Source: Flectobacillus rivi
GTDB taxonomy: Bacteria > Bacteroidota > Bacteroidia > Cytophagales > Spirosomataceae
Assembly (NCBI RefSeq): GCF_030056655.1
Contig: NZ_JASHIE010000006.1
Coordinates: forward strand, 310,001-374,000
Direction of reading: 5' to 3'
Length of the DNA stretch: 64,000 nt
Shown here: one piece after another, positions 9,874 to 20,200 of the stretch
Layout of the letters: each line of letters starts with the position of its first letter
Position numbering within the stretch: position 1 is the first letter of the stretch
Program-made: the position numbers and the translations under genes
Notes under the pieces: model-generated
Told to the model about the DNA's origin: nothing
The model's input: only the letters and a program-made list of their open reading frames with translations
The model's database searches: none

Positions 9874-9881
9874 CAAAAATA
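9874..9881 (-). promoter_or_regulatory. Bacteroidota -7 box for the GH95 gene
   Basis: On the minus strand this reads TATTTTTG, matching the TAnnTTTG consensus. A TTTG lies upstream at 9897-9900, but with only 15 bp between the boxes, shorter than usual. Its position supports translation starting at 9780 or 9807. Confidence 0.45.
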
Positions 9882-9917
9882 CCTTATTGTACTTCTCAAA
9901 GTAGGGGCAGTATTATC

Positions 9918-9966
9918 CAAAAGAGATGGGTATTTCATTCTAAGATAGGTATAATTGTCTCTTTTG
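9918..9966. promoter_or_regulatory. Candidate operator between the GH95 and HTCS genes
   Basis: A 9-bp perfect inverted repeat, CAAAAGAGA (9918-9926) and TCTCTTTTG (9958-9966), encloses two near-identical nonamers, GATGGGTAT (9925-9933) and GATAGGTAT (9944-9952), on the same strand 19 bp apart. It lies upstream of both divergent genes. AraC-type outputs of hybrid two-component regulators usually bind direct repeats, which makes this a plausible but unproven site. Confidence 0.35.
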
Positions 9967-9994
9967 TGCTTCTTATTCATAAACAGAGAAGAAT

Positions 9995-12900
9995 ATGTGT
10001 GAGAAACTTGGACGATTTTACAGCTTTATATTTTTGATATTTAATCTTGGCGCTTCTCTGAGCGTATTACCTTCTTCTGCTCAATTTGACCCTAATAAAT
10101 TTAGATTTGAAAAACTCACGGTAGAGGACGGTCTACCACACAGTGATGCCCTTGCGAGCGTTCAAGATAAGGAAGGTTTTATCTGGATTGCAACTAACAA
10201 AGGTCTTTGCCGATATGATGGTTATAGTTTAAAAAACTATCTTTTACCCAAAGATGATGAACTAGCCTTACCCAATGACCGCATAAAAACATTGCATGTC
10301 AGTTCTGATGGTAAACTGTTGGCGGGTACAGAAAGTAATGGATTGTATGTGTACGATAGCAAATTAGATAAATTTTGTACCCTTGATTTTAGCGATTTAT
10401 CAGCCTCAAAACTAGCTATTGCTAAGGTACTCAATAGGGCTGATGTCAGCAGCCTGGCTTCAGATAAGTATGGTTTTTTATGGGTGGGTACGTATAGGTT
10501 GGGACTTTTCAAATTAAAGTTAGACTCAAAAGGTCATATTACAGATATAAGCCGTCCTAAATTAGGGAATCAAGCGAGTGAAGCATTTCCCATAATTAAT
10601 CTTAAAGTAGACCGATTTCAACAAGTTTGGATTGCGACAGAGCGTGGATTATTTTTTGGCAAAAGTTCTGTCGAAAATTATGTTCCGTACCAACTTTCCT
10701 TTGATAATCTCCAGCAATTTACCTTAGATAAATCGGGTAATATTTGGGTAGCCTCAAAAAATCAGCTCTATTGGATTTCGCCTAGGCAAACTGTTAAATT
10801 ACAAGGTTCGTATCCTGAGGTACAAAATCTTCTCGCCGATAGTGATGGTAATTTATGGATTGCTAGCGAATCAGAGGGACTTATTATGATACCTGCAAAA
10901 ACCTCTAAGTCTGCAGGTGAACTGCCTGTTGATGAGGTAAAAGTCATTCGTTTTAATCAATTGACACAGAGAAATGGAAGCTATCACCATCAAAGAATTC
11001 GTGATTTATATGAAGACTCCTCCAAAACTATTTGGATTTCTTCACAGGCCGTTGGAGTGAGTAGGTTAGATTTACGGCAAAAACAGTTTGGCTATATCTG
11101 CCCAGATAATACAACTGGTTTAGCCTTCAAATCATCACATTATATAAAAGCGATTTATCTAGATGAGTCCACCCAAAAGTTGTGGTTGGGTACTTGGTCA
11201 GGAATGATTTCTTACGATATGCTACATCACTCGTATGAAAAATATCAGGCTGTCAATACTTCTACGCAAACTTTCAACCCAGATATTGCCTCCGTACTCA
11301 TGGCCAAAAACGGTAGCTTATATGTGAGTGCATATACTGCTGGCTTACTAAAATTAGGTTCAGATCATAAGTTTCATGTAATTCCGTCGACCACTACCAT
11401 CGGTAATATCTCTGCACTTGCACAAGACCATTTAGGGCAAATTTGGATATCATCCAATACCTTGGGATTATGCTTATTTAATCCTTCTAAGGAAACTATA
11501 CTTTCAGGAAAACAGATTGGTATCGAAACGCAAACAGGTATCATCAACAGTCTATTAGTAGATCAAGAAAAGCAAATTTTGTGGGTAGCTACACGAAATG
11601 GGTTATTGAAATACCAAATTGGGTTGGGAAAAGTGGTATTAGTCAAAAAGTTTATTCATGAAAAAGGAAATCTCAACTCCTTGAAAATGAATTACATTTG
11701 GGCTTTATGTAAAGACAAAATAGGAAATTTATGGATTGGAACCATTGGAGGTGGTTTGCATAAACTTACCACCAATCAGAAAGGTCAGGATTTTATTTAC
11801 CGATATGATCAACAGCTTCCAGAACAAGATGTAGAATCTATTCTAGTGGATGGAAATAATGAACTTTGGATTGGAGGTACTGGTTTGTACCATTTTCTCC
11901 CTAGCTCTAATCAATATATTAGCTATGATATAAATGATGGACTTCAAAGCAATTCTTTCAAAATTGGGGCTGCATGGCAGTCCTCACAAGGAACCCTATT
12001 TTTTGGAGGTATCAACGGTGTATCCTATTTTCAGCCTAATGTTATCAAAAAAGATAGGCGTGCGCCTATTCCGCATATTGTAGGGATGAGAGTTGGAAAC
12101 CAACAAATAAACCCAGGTGATACACTGGATGGACGAGTTTTATTGGTCGAAAGATTTCACAATAATACTTCCATTACGCTACATCATGATGAAAACGATT
12201 TTGCAATTTCATTCGTAGGTCTCAATTATGCCAATCCTCACAAGAATATTTATGCTTATCGACTAATTGGGAATAGTGATAATTGGATTACGATTCAGCA
12301 GCAACGACTTGTCAATTTTGCTAACTTGTCCGCTGGTACATATACGTTTGAAGTAAAAGTAGCCAACGGCGATGGAGTTTGGTCAAGTAAAGTGGCAAGC
12401 ATTCAAATCATTATTTTACCTCCTTGGTGGCAAACTTGGTGGGCTTATTTACTTTACTTTAGCCTTATTTTCTTTTCTATCAGATACTATTTCAAAGAGA
12501 AAGAAACCCAAAGAAACCTTAAAAATCAGGTGTTGCTGGAGAGTATGAAATATGAAAAAGAGAAGGAGTTGTCTGAAATGAAACTTACCTTTTTTACGAA
12601 TGTTTCTCATGAACTTCGCACTCCTTTGACCCTTATTTTGGGTCCTATTGAAGAGCTGGTGAGTGCTATCAAAACTTCGGGAGGTCTATCTGAAAAAGCA
12701 CATTTGGTACAAAAACAAACCAAAAAGCTATTGGATTTGGTAAATCAGTTACTCGAATTTCGTAAAGCGGAGTCGGGATTAATTACGCTCGTTTATCATC
12801 AGGTAAAAGCTGTCAGTTTTCTTTCAGAGATATTTCACATATTTAAACTAAAGGCAGAAGAACATCAAATAGAATATACTTTTAACAGCCAAATAGAAGA

Positions 12901-14146
12901 AATTCCTATTTGGGTAGATAAAGATAAATTGGAGATTATTGTCATCAATTTGTTGTCAAATGCTTTCAAATTTACGCCTTCGAATGGCTCTGTCAGGATG
13001 AGTCTTGAGACACAAATACTTAACGATGAGACTTATTTATCTATTAAAATTCAAGATTCAGGTACCGGAATAAATAATACTGAGCTTTCGCGAATTTTTG
13101 ACCCTTATTATCAAGCACTTCATAGTAATTCGCTCAAAGTTACTGGTACTGGGATTGGATTATCTTTGGTAAAACAATTAGTAGATGCCCACTCTGGATA
13201 CATTCAGGTACATAGTGAGCCACAGAAAGGAACAACTTTTACGGTTTTACTTCCACTTAAGAATGAACGTATTGCAGAAAATCAGTTTGTCCAAGAAGAG
13301 TCTTTTTTGCAAAACTCTAATACGGAGGTGTTTCATCAACCACAAGCCAATATTGAGTTAACGCAAGATACCCCTAATCACGATTTACATATTTTGATTG
13401 TAGAGGACAACGCTGAGATTCGCTTGTACTTGCAGGTATTATTTGAAAAAATGTACAAGGTATCCGTTGCTACAAATGGGAGAGAAGGGGTTGAAAAAGC
13501 GCTTCAGTTGATACCTGATGTTGTATTAAGCGATATTATGATGCCTGAAATGAATGGGTTGGAACTTTGTAAAACCTTACGACAAAATGCGAAAACCAGT
13601 CATATCCCCATACTATTATTAACGGCACGGACTGCTTCGGTACATGAAATTGAAGGTTTAGAGCTTGGTGCTGATGATTATATCCATAAGCCATTTAATC
13701 CGTATGTTTTGTTGACAAAAGTTACTATGCTTTTACAAAACAGATTGAGATTGCGAGAGTATTACAGCAAACAATTATTGCAAGAACCCACACAGGTCGT
13801 GATTCCTCAAGAGGAGAAAGTTTTTCTGGAGAAAGCCATGAAAATTGTGGAAGATAATCTTGAAACAGAATCCTTTAATGTGCAAGCCCTACAACGAGAA
13901 ATGGGGATGAGTCAACCTGTTTTTTACCGAAAAATCAAAGGAATAACTGGCAAATCAGGTGTTGAATTCATTCGTGATATTCGATTAAAACGTGCAGCAC
14001 AGCTTCTAGGAACTTCCAGTTATCGAGTTTCTGAGGTTGCGAGCATGGTAGGAATTGAGGATTTGAAATACTTCCGTCAACATTTTCAAGAACTCTTTGG
14101 TATGGCTCCTTCTGAATTTGCTAAAACCAAAAAAGCTAAAGAATAA
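9995..14146 (+). CDS. Hybrid two-component system regulator (HTCS) with periplasmic propeller sensor
   Basis: A 1383-residue one-polypeptide sensor and regulator. Order: signal peptide (1-29), two-propeller sensor with repeated GFIWIATNKGLCRYDG/GNLWIGT Reg_prop units (about 35-740), Y_Y_Y domain (about 760-825), membrane helix (about 828-850), HisKA with phospho-accepting H872 in NVSHELRTPL, HATPase (about 970-1090), receiver (about 1125-1240) with phospho-acceptor D1180 in LSDIMMPEMNG, and an AraC-type HTH (about 1280-1383). In Bacteroidota such proteins sense oligosaccharides in the periplasm and activate a neighbouring polysaccharide locus. It is divergent from the GH95-GH2 cluster, the natural target. 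All key phosphorelay residues are present. Confidence 0.95.
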   Translation: MCEKLGRFYSFIFLIFNLGASLSVLPSSAQFDPNKFRFEKLTVEDGLPHSDALASVQDKEGFIWIATNKGLCRYDGYSLKNYLLPKDDELALPNDRIKTLHVSSDGKLLAGTESNGLYVYDSKLDKFCTLDFSDLSASKLAIAKVLNRADVSSLASDKYGFLWVGTYRLGLFKLKLDSKGHITDISRPKLGNQASEAFPIINLKVDRFQQVWIATERGLFFGKSSVENYVPYQLSFDNLQQFTLDKSGNIWVASKNQLYWISPRQTVKLQGSYPEVQNLLADSDGNLWIASESEGLIMIPAKTSKSAGELPVDEVKVIRFNQLTQRNGSYHHQRIRDLYEDSSKTIWISSQAVGVSRLDLRQKQFGYICPDNTTGLAFKSSHYIKAIYLDESTQKLWLGTWSGMISYDMLHHSYEKYQAVNTSTQTFNPDIASVLMAKNGSLYVSAYTAGLLKLGSDHKFHVIPSTTTIGNISALAQDHLGQIWISSNTLGLCLFNPSKETILSGKQIGIETQTGIINSLLVDQEKQILWVATRNGLLKYQIGLGKVVLVKKFIHEKGNLNSLKMNYIWALCKDKIGNLWIGTIGGGLHKLTTNQKGQDFIYRYDQQLPEQDVESILVDGNNELWIGGTGLYHFLPSSNQYISYDINDGLQSNSFKIGAAWQSSQGTLFFGGINGVSYFQPNVIKKDRRAPIPHIVGMRVGNQQINPGDTLDGRVLLVERFHNNTSITLHHDENDFAISFVGLNYANPHKNIYAYRLIGNSDNWITIQQQRLVNFANLSAGTYTFEVKVANGDGVWSSKVASIQIIILPPWWQTWWAYLLYFSLIFFSIRYYFKEKETQRNLKNQVLLESMKYEKEKELSEMKLTFFTNVSHELRTPLTLILGPIEELVSAIKTSGGLSEKAHLVQKQTKKLLDLVNQLLEFRKAESGLITLVYHQVKAVSFLSEIFHIFKLKAEEHQIEYTFNSQIEEIPIWVDKDKLEIIVINLLSNAFKFTPSNGSVRMSLETQILNDETYLSIKIQDSGTGINNTELSRIFDPYYQALHSNSLKVTGTGIGLSLVKQLVDAHSGYIQVHSEPQKGTTFTVLLPLKNERIAENQFVQEESFLQNSNTEVFHQPQANIELTQDTPNHDLHILIVEDNAEIRLYLQVLFEKMYKVSVATNGREGVEKALQLIPDVVLSDIMMPEMNGLELCKTLRQNAKTSHIPILLLTARTASVHEIEGLELGADDYIHKPFNPYVLLTKVTMLLQNRLRLREYYSKQLLQEPTQVVIPQEEKVFLEKAMKIVEDNLETESFNVQALQREMGMSQPVFYRKIKGITGKSGVEFIRDIRLKRAAQLLGTSSYRVSEVASMVGIEDLKYFRQHFQELFGMAPSEFAKTKKAKE

Positions 14147-14500
14147 AGCTATATAGGAGTGAGGGTAACATACTTCACTCGATCTTCCATTCGTGAGCCA
14201 TAAATATTCAGTTTTTATATAAGCTTTTCGATCAAATAGGACTTCCAATTTTTCCCAAAGGACCATTTTAAATTCATGAACTTGCATTATTCATGCGAGT
14301 GAGATACTTCCGTCGTCACTCCTTCCAATTATTTACCATTAAAACAGAATCGGTATTATTTACCCTGCCTTTTTGAATAATATCCCCCCGACTTTTCGAA
14401 AATACACCCCTTAGATTTGCACTATTCAAATGATTAATTGTCTAAAAGGCAAGTTGGTCAAGCGAATTATTAGTCAAATTTTCTTAACCCCTTGTAAGCT
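14147..14500 (+). promoter_or_regulatory. Intergenic region with -7 box for the AraC gene
   Basis: This 354-bp gap contains TAGATTTG at 14412-14419, a good TAnnTTTG -7 match 82 bp upstream of the AraC start; I see no TTG at the usual -33 distance. The nonamer TTATTTACC occurs twice (14329-14337, 14356-14364; 27-bp period). No terminator with a T-tract was seen after the HTCS gene and no small ORF is convincing. Confidence 0.4.
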
Positions 14501-15367
14501 ATGAAACCTCATCTTTTACAAGTAGCGACTGTTCCCAATCGCTCATTTAGTATTCGTCAGGAAATGGTACCGAATGTCAATAGCCGCTGGCATTGTCATT
14601 CGGAAGTGGAGATTGTTTTATTTCACCGAGGCAGTGGAACTCAATTTGTGGGTGATAGTATTCGTCACTTTAAGGCTGGCGATGTAGTATTGATTGGCTC
14701 TGACCTTCCTCATTATTGGCACTATGAAGAACTAGAAGACGAACCTAATTATAGTGAAGAACCTTTTGCTACGGTAATTCATTTTTCCGAAAATTTTTGG
14801 GGAGATAGATTTATTAATTTACCTGAAAACCAACATATCAAAAATACGCTAGAAAAAGCAAAGCGGGGCATATTTTTAGACAATAGTTTAAAAGAAAAAG
14901 TAGCACAAATTATCGAAAAACTCTATACAGCCGAAGGTGCTTACAGACTCATTTTATTAATGGAATGTCTGCTTACTGTAAATCAAACAGATGAAAAAAG
15001 CCTTCTAGCTTCTATGGGATTTAGGCATGAAATTACCAACCGTGAGAATGAAAGAATAAACATGATTTATTCTTTCACCCTACAAAATTTTAAGAATAAA
15101 ATAAGTTTGGAAGAAGTAGCGTCGCTGGCTGGTTTGGCACCTAATTCATTTTGTAGGTACTTTAAATCAATAACAGGAAAACAGTATTCTCGGTTTTTGT
15201 TGGAGGTGCGGGTTGGTTATGCGTGTAAATTGTTACTCAATGGTCATTTGACTCTCAAGCAAATATGTTATGAAAGTGGTTTTAACAATCTTACTTGTTT
15301 TTATGAGAAGTTTAAACTGATGACTGGCTCTAGCCCTTTGAACTATTTGAAAATTTATGGAAAGTAG
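14501..15367 (+). CDS. AraC family transcriptional regulator with N-terminal cupin
   Basis: A 288-residue cytosolic regulator. The N-terminal part (about 15-110) is a cupin-like sensing domain: WHCHSEVEIVLFHRGSGTQF and FKAGDVVLIGSDLPHYW. The C-terminal 100 residues carry two helix-turn-helices of the AraC/XylS type (ISLEEVASLAGLAPNSFCRYFK and LKQICYESGFNNLTCFYEKFK). Such proteins often respond to sugars or sugar phosphates. Its target is unknown. It lies between the HTCS and a SusC/SusD operon that converges on it, so either could be regulated. Confidence 0.88.
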   Translation: MKPHLLQVATVPNRSFSIRQEMVPNVNSRWHCHSEVEIVLFHRGSGTQFVGDSIRHFKAGDVVLIGSDLPHYWHYEELEDEPNYSEEPFATVIHFSENFWGDRFINLPENQHIKNTLEKAKRGIFLDNSLKEKVAQIIEKLYTAEGAYRLILLMECLLTVNQTDEKSLLASMGFRHEITNRENERINMIYSFTLQNFKNKISLEEVASLAGLAPNSFCRYFKSITGKQYSRFLLEVRVGYACKLLLNGHLTLKQICYESGFNNLTCFYEKFKLMTGSSPLNYLKIYGK

Positions 15368-15526
15368 CATTATCTAGTTCGATACTTAGCGTGTTTATCT
15401 GTTTCTAACCTGTTAAATCGTTAGTCCAAGTCTAAATCTTGAAATAGTCAAATAGTAGAAGCATTTTGCCTTAGAGCATTTAATGATTACTTTCTTTCTC
15501 AATTATTTCTTACCTCCAAATAGAAA

Positions 15527-15558
15527 ATACATAGCTGACAATAATGTCAGCTATGTAT
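15527..15558 (-). terminator. Terminator after the first SusD gene
   Basis: A perfect 14-bp stem (15527-15540 with 15545-15558) around a 4-base loop ATAA. TTTTC follows on the minus strand, 104 bp past the SusD stop. Because AraC converges from the left, the stem may also stop plus-strand transcription. Confidence 0.75.
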
Positions 15559-15661
15559 AAATCAAATGAAAGAAAAGGTAAAAGAATTAGGTAAAAGAAT
15601 AGTGTATCAATTATATGTAGGAAATCCGGACAATTCCCTACTAACACTTCTATGTAAATGC

Positions 15662-17206
15662 CTAGTATCCTGTATTTTGAACCAAACCTTTTGTACGGTC
15701 GATTTCTGTTTGAGGAATTGGCCAGTAGTCAAAAGTAGTTTTGTAAATTTTCTTTTTCAAGTTGGTATTTCCTGGTACAATCTCAAAACCATTCAGTTTT
15801 TGTACAGCAGTTCCCCATCTTCTCAAGTCAAAATAGCGGAATCCTTCAAGTGCTAGCTCCACACGACGCTCGTGTCTGATTCTATCTCTCATTTGTGCCT
15901 GATTCAAGCCTGCTGGTAACGCTGGCATACCTGCTCTAGCACGAATTTGATTGATAGCTGAGTAAGCATTCGCTGGACCATTCGCCTCATTTTCTGACTC
16001 CGCATAGTTCAGTAACACCTCTGCATAACGCATCAAAACGATGTCTTGGCTACTCACTGTACTATAACCTGGGTCACTTTGTGTTGGATCCAAGGTCTTT
16101 TTAATGGCTAAACCAGTTGTATTACTATTGGTATAAGCTTTGAAAACCGATTGTGAACCGTTGTATTTTTTCCAACCTTTCGAGTCATCATCTCCGTCTA
16201 CAAAAACAGTCATTCTCAAACGAGGATCACGGTTTTCATAAGGCTTCGAAGCATTGTACAAAGGGGACGATGAAGTAGGTAAACCATCTTTACATTCAAA
16301 TTCGCTCGCTAGGTCTAACGTTGGTTGTAAAGCAAGCCAGTTACCAATCACCAAGTCAATCCCTTGTACTGGATAGGAGTTTGGAGGTAAGTTTTTCACC
16401 GAGAAAAGAATTTCGTTATTCCCTGTTTGACCGGGTTTATAGAATATCTCACTAAAGTTGGCCGACAATTTGAATTTTCCACCATCAATTACTGCTTTAG
16501 ATATTGCCGCAGCTTCAGCATATTTCTTTTGGAACAATAATACTCTCGCTTTCAAAGTCTGTGCTGAACCTTTTACCACATGACCATCCGAGTACGCTTG
16601 GTCAGGTAGACCAGCGATTGCTTTATCCAAATCTTGTATTACTAATGCCAACACTTCATCTCTGGTAGATTTACCTTTTGGCTCTTTAAAAGTAGTCGAC
16701 TCGGGAGAGGTTGTAATAATTACATTTCCGTAAAGTTGCGCTAATTGAAAGTAAAAATAAGCACGTAAAAAACTAGCCTCTGCCAAGTACTTCGTTTTTG
16801 CTGTGGCATCCATCGGAATATTACCTGCGTTGGTCAATAGATTGTTGATTGCCGCAATGGCTTGGTAATTAGTTGAATACACGTTGTACACATAGCCACC
16901 AGTACTTGGCGTAGGACCACTAAAGCTAATGTCTTGAATAGCAGCATCCCAAGGATACTGGCTAAAAGCGTCGTCAGTTAGTGCATCCCAACCTGTTGGG
17001 TAATAGAGCGATACTGGAGCTCCGCCAGTTTTTAGAAAAGCATAACATGCGGCTAAGCCAGCTTGAACATCTGATTCTGATTTCCAGAAAACAGAAGTCG
17101 ATAACCTATCAAGGGGTGCTACTTCTAAGGCGTTTTCTTTACAAGATTGAAGTAAAGTAAACGATAATGCAAGTAAACAAGATACCTTTTTATATGTCTT
17201 CATCAT
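15662..17206 (-). CDS. RagB/SusD family outer-membrane glycan-binding lipoprotein
   Basis: A 514-residue lipoprotein when started at the ATG at 17206, which places the lipobox LLQSC correctly. A longer frame to 17236 would overlap the upstream SusC gene and spoils the signal peptide. Family features: the N-terminal LSTSVFWKSESDVQAGLAAC helix, TPR-like helices (AEASFLRAYFYFQLAQLYG) and the C-terminal motif IRHERRVELALEGFRYFDLRRW. SusD proteins sit on the cell surface and form a lid over a SusC transporter, delivering oligosaccharides. The gene begins 16 bp after the SusC stop, a classical SusC-SusD pair. The ligand is not predictable from sequence. Confidence 0.93.
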   Translation of the reverse strand: MMKTYKKVSCLLALSFTLLQSCKENALEVAPLDRLSTSVFWKSESDVQAGLAACYAFLKTGGAPVSLYYPTGWDALTDDAFSQYPWDAAIQDISFSGPTPSTGGYVYNVYSTNYQAIAAINNLLTNAGNIPMDATAKTKYLAEASFLRAYFYFQLAQLYGNVIITTSPESTTFKEPKGKSTRDEVLALVIQDLDKAIAGLPDQAYSDGHVVKGSAQTLKARVLLFQKKYAEAAAISKAVIDGGKFKLSANFSEIFYKPGQTGNNEILFSVKNLPPNSYPVQGIDLVIGNWLALQPTLDLASEFECKDGLPTSSSPLYNASKPYENRDPRLRMTVFVDGDDDSKGWKKYNGSQSVFKAYTNSNTTGLAIKKTLDPTQSDPGYSTVSSQDIVLMRYAEVLLNYAESENEANGPANAYSAINQIRARAGMPALPAGLNQAQMRDRIRHERRVELALEGFRYFDLRRWGTAVQKLNGFEIVPGNTNLKKKIYKTTFDYWPIPQTEIDRTKGLVQNTGY

Positions 17207-17222
17207 AATGGAAAATCGAATT

Positions 17223-20200
17223 TTAGAATTGAGCATTTAGACCAAATGTAAATACCTGATTTTGAGGATATGACACATAGTTACCGCTAATGCTAGTACG
17301 TTCAGGGTCAAGTCCAGGAAATTTACTGATAGTTAACAAGTTATCTCCAGCGAAATACACACGTAAAGATTGAAGTTTAACTTTATCAAGAATTGCTTTT
17401 GGTACATTGTAACCTACTTGGATATTCTTCAAGCGAACAAAAGAAGCATCTTTCAGATAGAATGTCGAAGCATAGTTTTGTACTGCTGGATAACCATCTG
17501 CAATATAAATTCTTGGCATCGTGGTAGATGGGTTTGTTGGCGTCCATCTGTTTCTCCAATCTGTTGTTGGCACAGATCCTTGTCTGAATGGTTCTACTCC
17601 CCAACCAGAAACATAGATTTTCTGTCCGAACGAACCAAATACCTGCGCTGATAAATCGAAGTTTTTCCAAGTAGTTCCTACGTTAAAGTTATAAGAAGCA
17701 ATAGGGTAACGACCTGGTGTGTACGTTCTATCATTTGCATCGATTTTTCCATCGCCATTGACATCTTTAATTTTCAAATCTCCTGGTTTTGGCGTAATTG
17801 GTTGCGCAGGTGAATTATCAATTTCAGCTTGACTTTGGAAAATTCCATCCCATTGGTATAAATAGAACTCATCTAAAGGACGACCCTCTTCACGAATGGT
17901 ATTACCTCCGATTTCGCGAGCACCATATTCTACTAACGTGTTTTTATAAGTTTGGATATTACCACCAATTTTATAACTCAAGTCATCTGTGATTTTATCC
18001 TGATACTGAATATCCAATTCAAAACCTGTGTTTTTCACACGACCATTGTTTACTGTAGGTGCTCCTAGACCAACATAAAGCGGTACTTGATAGCTACGAA
18101 GGATATTGAAAGTTTGTTTGTCATACCAATCTGCCGTAATGTTTAAGCGACCGTTCAATAATGAGGCATCCAAACCAAAATCTAAGGTTTGAGTCGTCTC
18201 CCAAGTAAGTGATGGGTCTACCAAACCACCTGCATAGTAACCCGTGGTAAGTGAACTTCCAAATGGATAAGCTGTTGAAGTCAATACGCTTTGATAAGGA
18301 TATGTACCGATATTTTGGTTTCCTAATCTACCCCAAGAGCCTCTCAATTTTAAGTCTGTAAGCCAGCTCACATCTTTCAAAAACGCCTCTTCTGAAATTC
18401 TCCAACCACCAGATACCGCATAGAATAAACCCCAACGAGTATCTGTAGGAAGACGTGATGTACCGTCGTAACGAGTACTCAAGCCTAGGAGATATTTCCC
18501 TTTGTAATCGTAGTTTAAACGACCGTAATAAGATCTAATAGCCCATTCTGAAGCAGTACCACTGTTGTTCATTCCTTCAGCAGGTCCGGCATCTAATTCT
18601 TGTACCAAATTGGAAGCATATTCTCTTCTAAAGGCGCTTAAAAACTGATCTTTATTTTGTTCTTGCTGTGTACCCAACAAGGCATTAATGTGATGATTTC
18701 CAAATGTTTTATCGTAATTCAATTGACTATATACCACTGTGTATAAGCTGTTTCCTTGTGCTACGTACAAACCTAAAGTACCAACATCGACACTACCTGC
18801 TGAACTCAAATCAGAGTAAAGAAACATCGGAATTTTCGGTCTGAAATCGTATGTTTTGTAAAAGCTGAAGTTTGCTCCACCACGTGTTTCCCACACCAAG
18901 CCTTTAGCCAAGTTTACATTCACATAGCCGTTTACTTGCGCATAGTAATCATCAGTTGTAGCGTTTACGTTCTCTGCAATTGCCACTGGATTTTTGTTAC
19001 CCGCTTCGTTCGCAAAAGCACGGTAAGTATAACGACCGCTACCATCCCACAGCTTTGGCTTGTATAGTGGTGACTGAGCCAAGGTTGCTAGAAATAAGTC
19101 TCCAGAACCTTGTCTCGCACCAGCACGCTTTCCATAACGGAGTAGCGTATTCGTACCGAATGAAATAATATCATTCACTTTGGAATTGAGGTTAAACTGT
19201 AGGGTGTACTTTTTGTAATCAAAACCTTTCATCACACCCGGCTGGCTAGTATAGCCCAAACCTACACTGTAGTTGGTATTTTCTTTTCCACCACTTACAT
19301 TCAAATAATGGTTTTGAACATTAACCGTTCTGAAAACATCGTCTAACCAGTTATGATTTGGATATTTCTCTCGGTCAGTGGCGTTTCTGTACAAGTCAAT
19401 AGTAGATTGAGAATAAATAGGGTTCAAGCCTGAGTTGACTCTAGCCTCATTATTCAACTCCATAAATTCAGCCGAATTCGTAATTAGGTCAGGAAGTTTG
19501 GTGGCTTTTGTAATACCATTATTGTAGGTATAATTGAAAACCAATTTGCCAGATTTCCCTTTCTTCGTTGTAATGAGTAACACACCATTTGCCCCTCTAG
19601 CTCCGTAAATGGCAGCAGATGAAGCATCTTTTAATACCGAAACGGATTCAATATCGTTCGGGTTGATAGAGGTAAGACTTCCTGGCAAACCGTCCACAAT
19701 GACAAGCGGGTCGTTACCAGCACCACTAAACGTTCCTACACCACGAATACGTAAGCTCACACCTTCATTTCCTGGCTCTCCAGAACCTTGTACTACTTGC
19801 AAACCAGGTAGTTGTCCTTGAAGCATCGTAGCAGGGTTCGTGGCAATTCTTTTATTCAACAATTCTCCAGATGCGATGGCGATAGACCCAGTCATTTCAC
19901 CTTTTTTCTGGGTACCATAACCCACAACCACTACCTCTTCAAGCGCTTTATTAGCCGAAACTAAAACAATGTTTAAACTCGTTTTGGAGCCAACAATAAC
20001 TTCTTGGGTATTATAACCAATGTAAGAAAATACAAGTGTTGTAGTGGCAGACTCAGAAACTACAATTTTGAAGTTTCCGCTATTATCTGAGCTAGTTCCT
20101 TTACTAGATCCTTTGAGCTTAATATTCACCCCTGGCAAAGGTTGACCTGATTCGTCAACTACCTTACCTGTAACGGTACGGTCTTGGACTGCCTGTGAAG

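Noticed and set aside
9781..9876. Extended N-terminus for the GH95 protein up to 9876
   Set aside because: The added residues are not a signal peptide, and the -7 box at 9874-9881 would overlap the start; the ATG at 9780 opens a normal signal peptide.
14006..14287. Minus-strand 93-residue frame overlapping the 3' end of the first HTCS
   Set aside because: Half of it is antisense to the AraC-type HTH coding sequence, and the rest has no motif or promoter.
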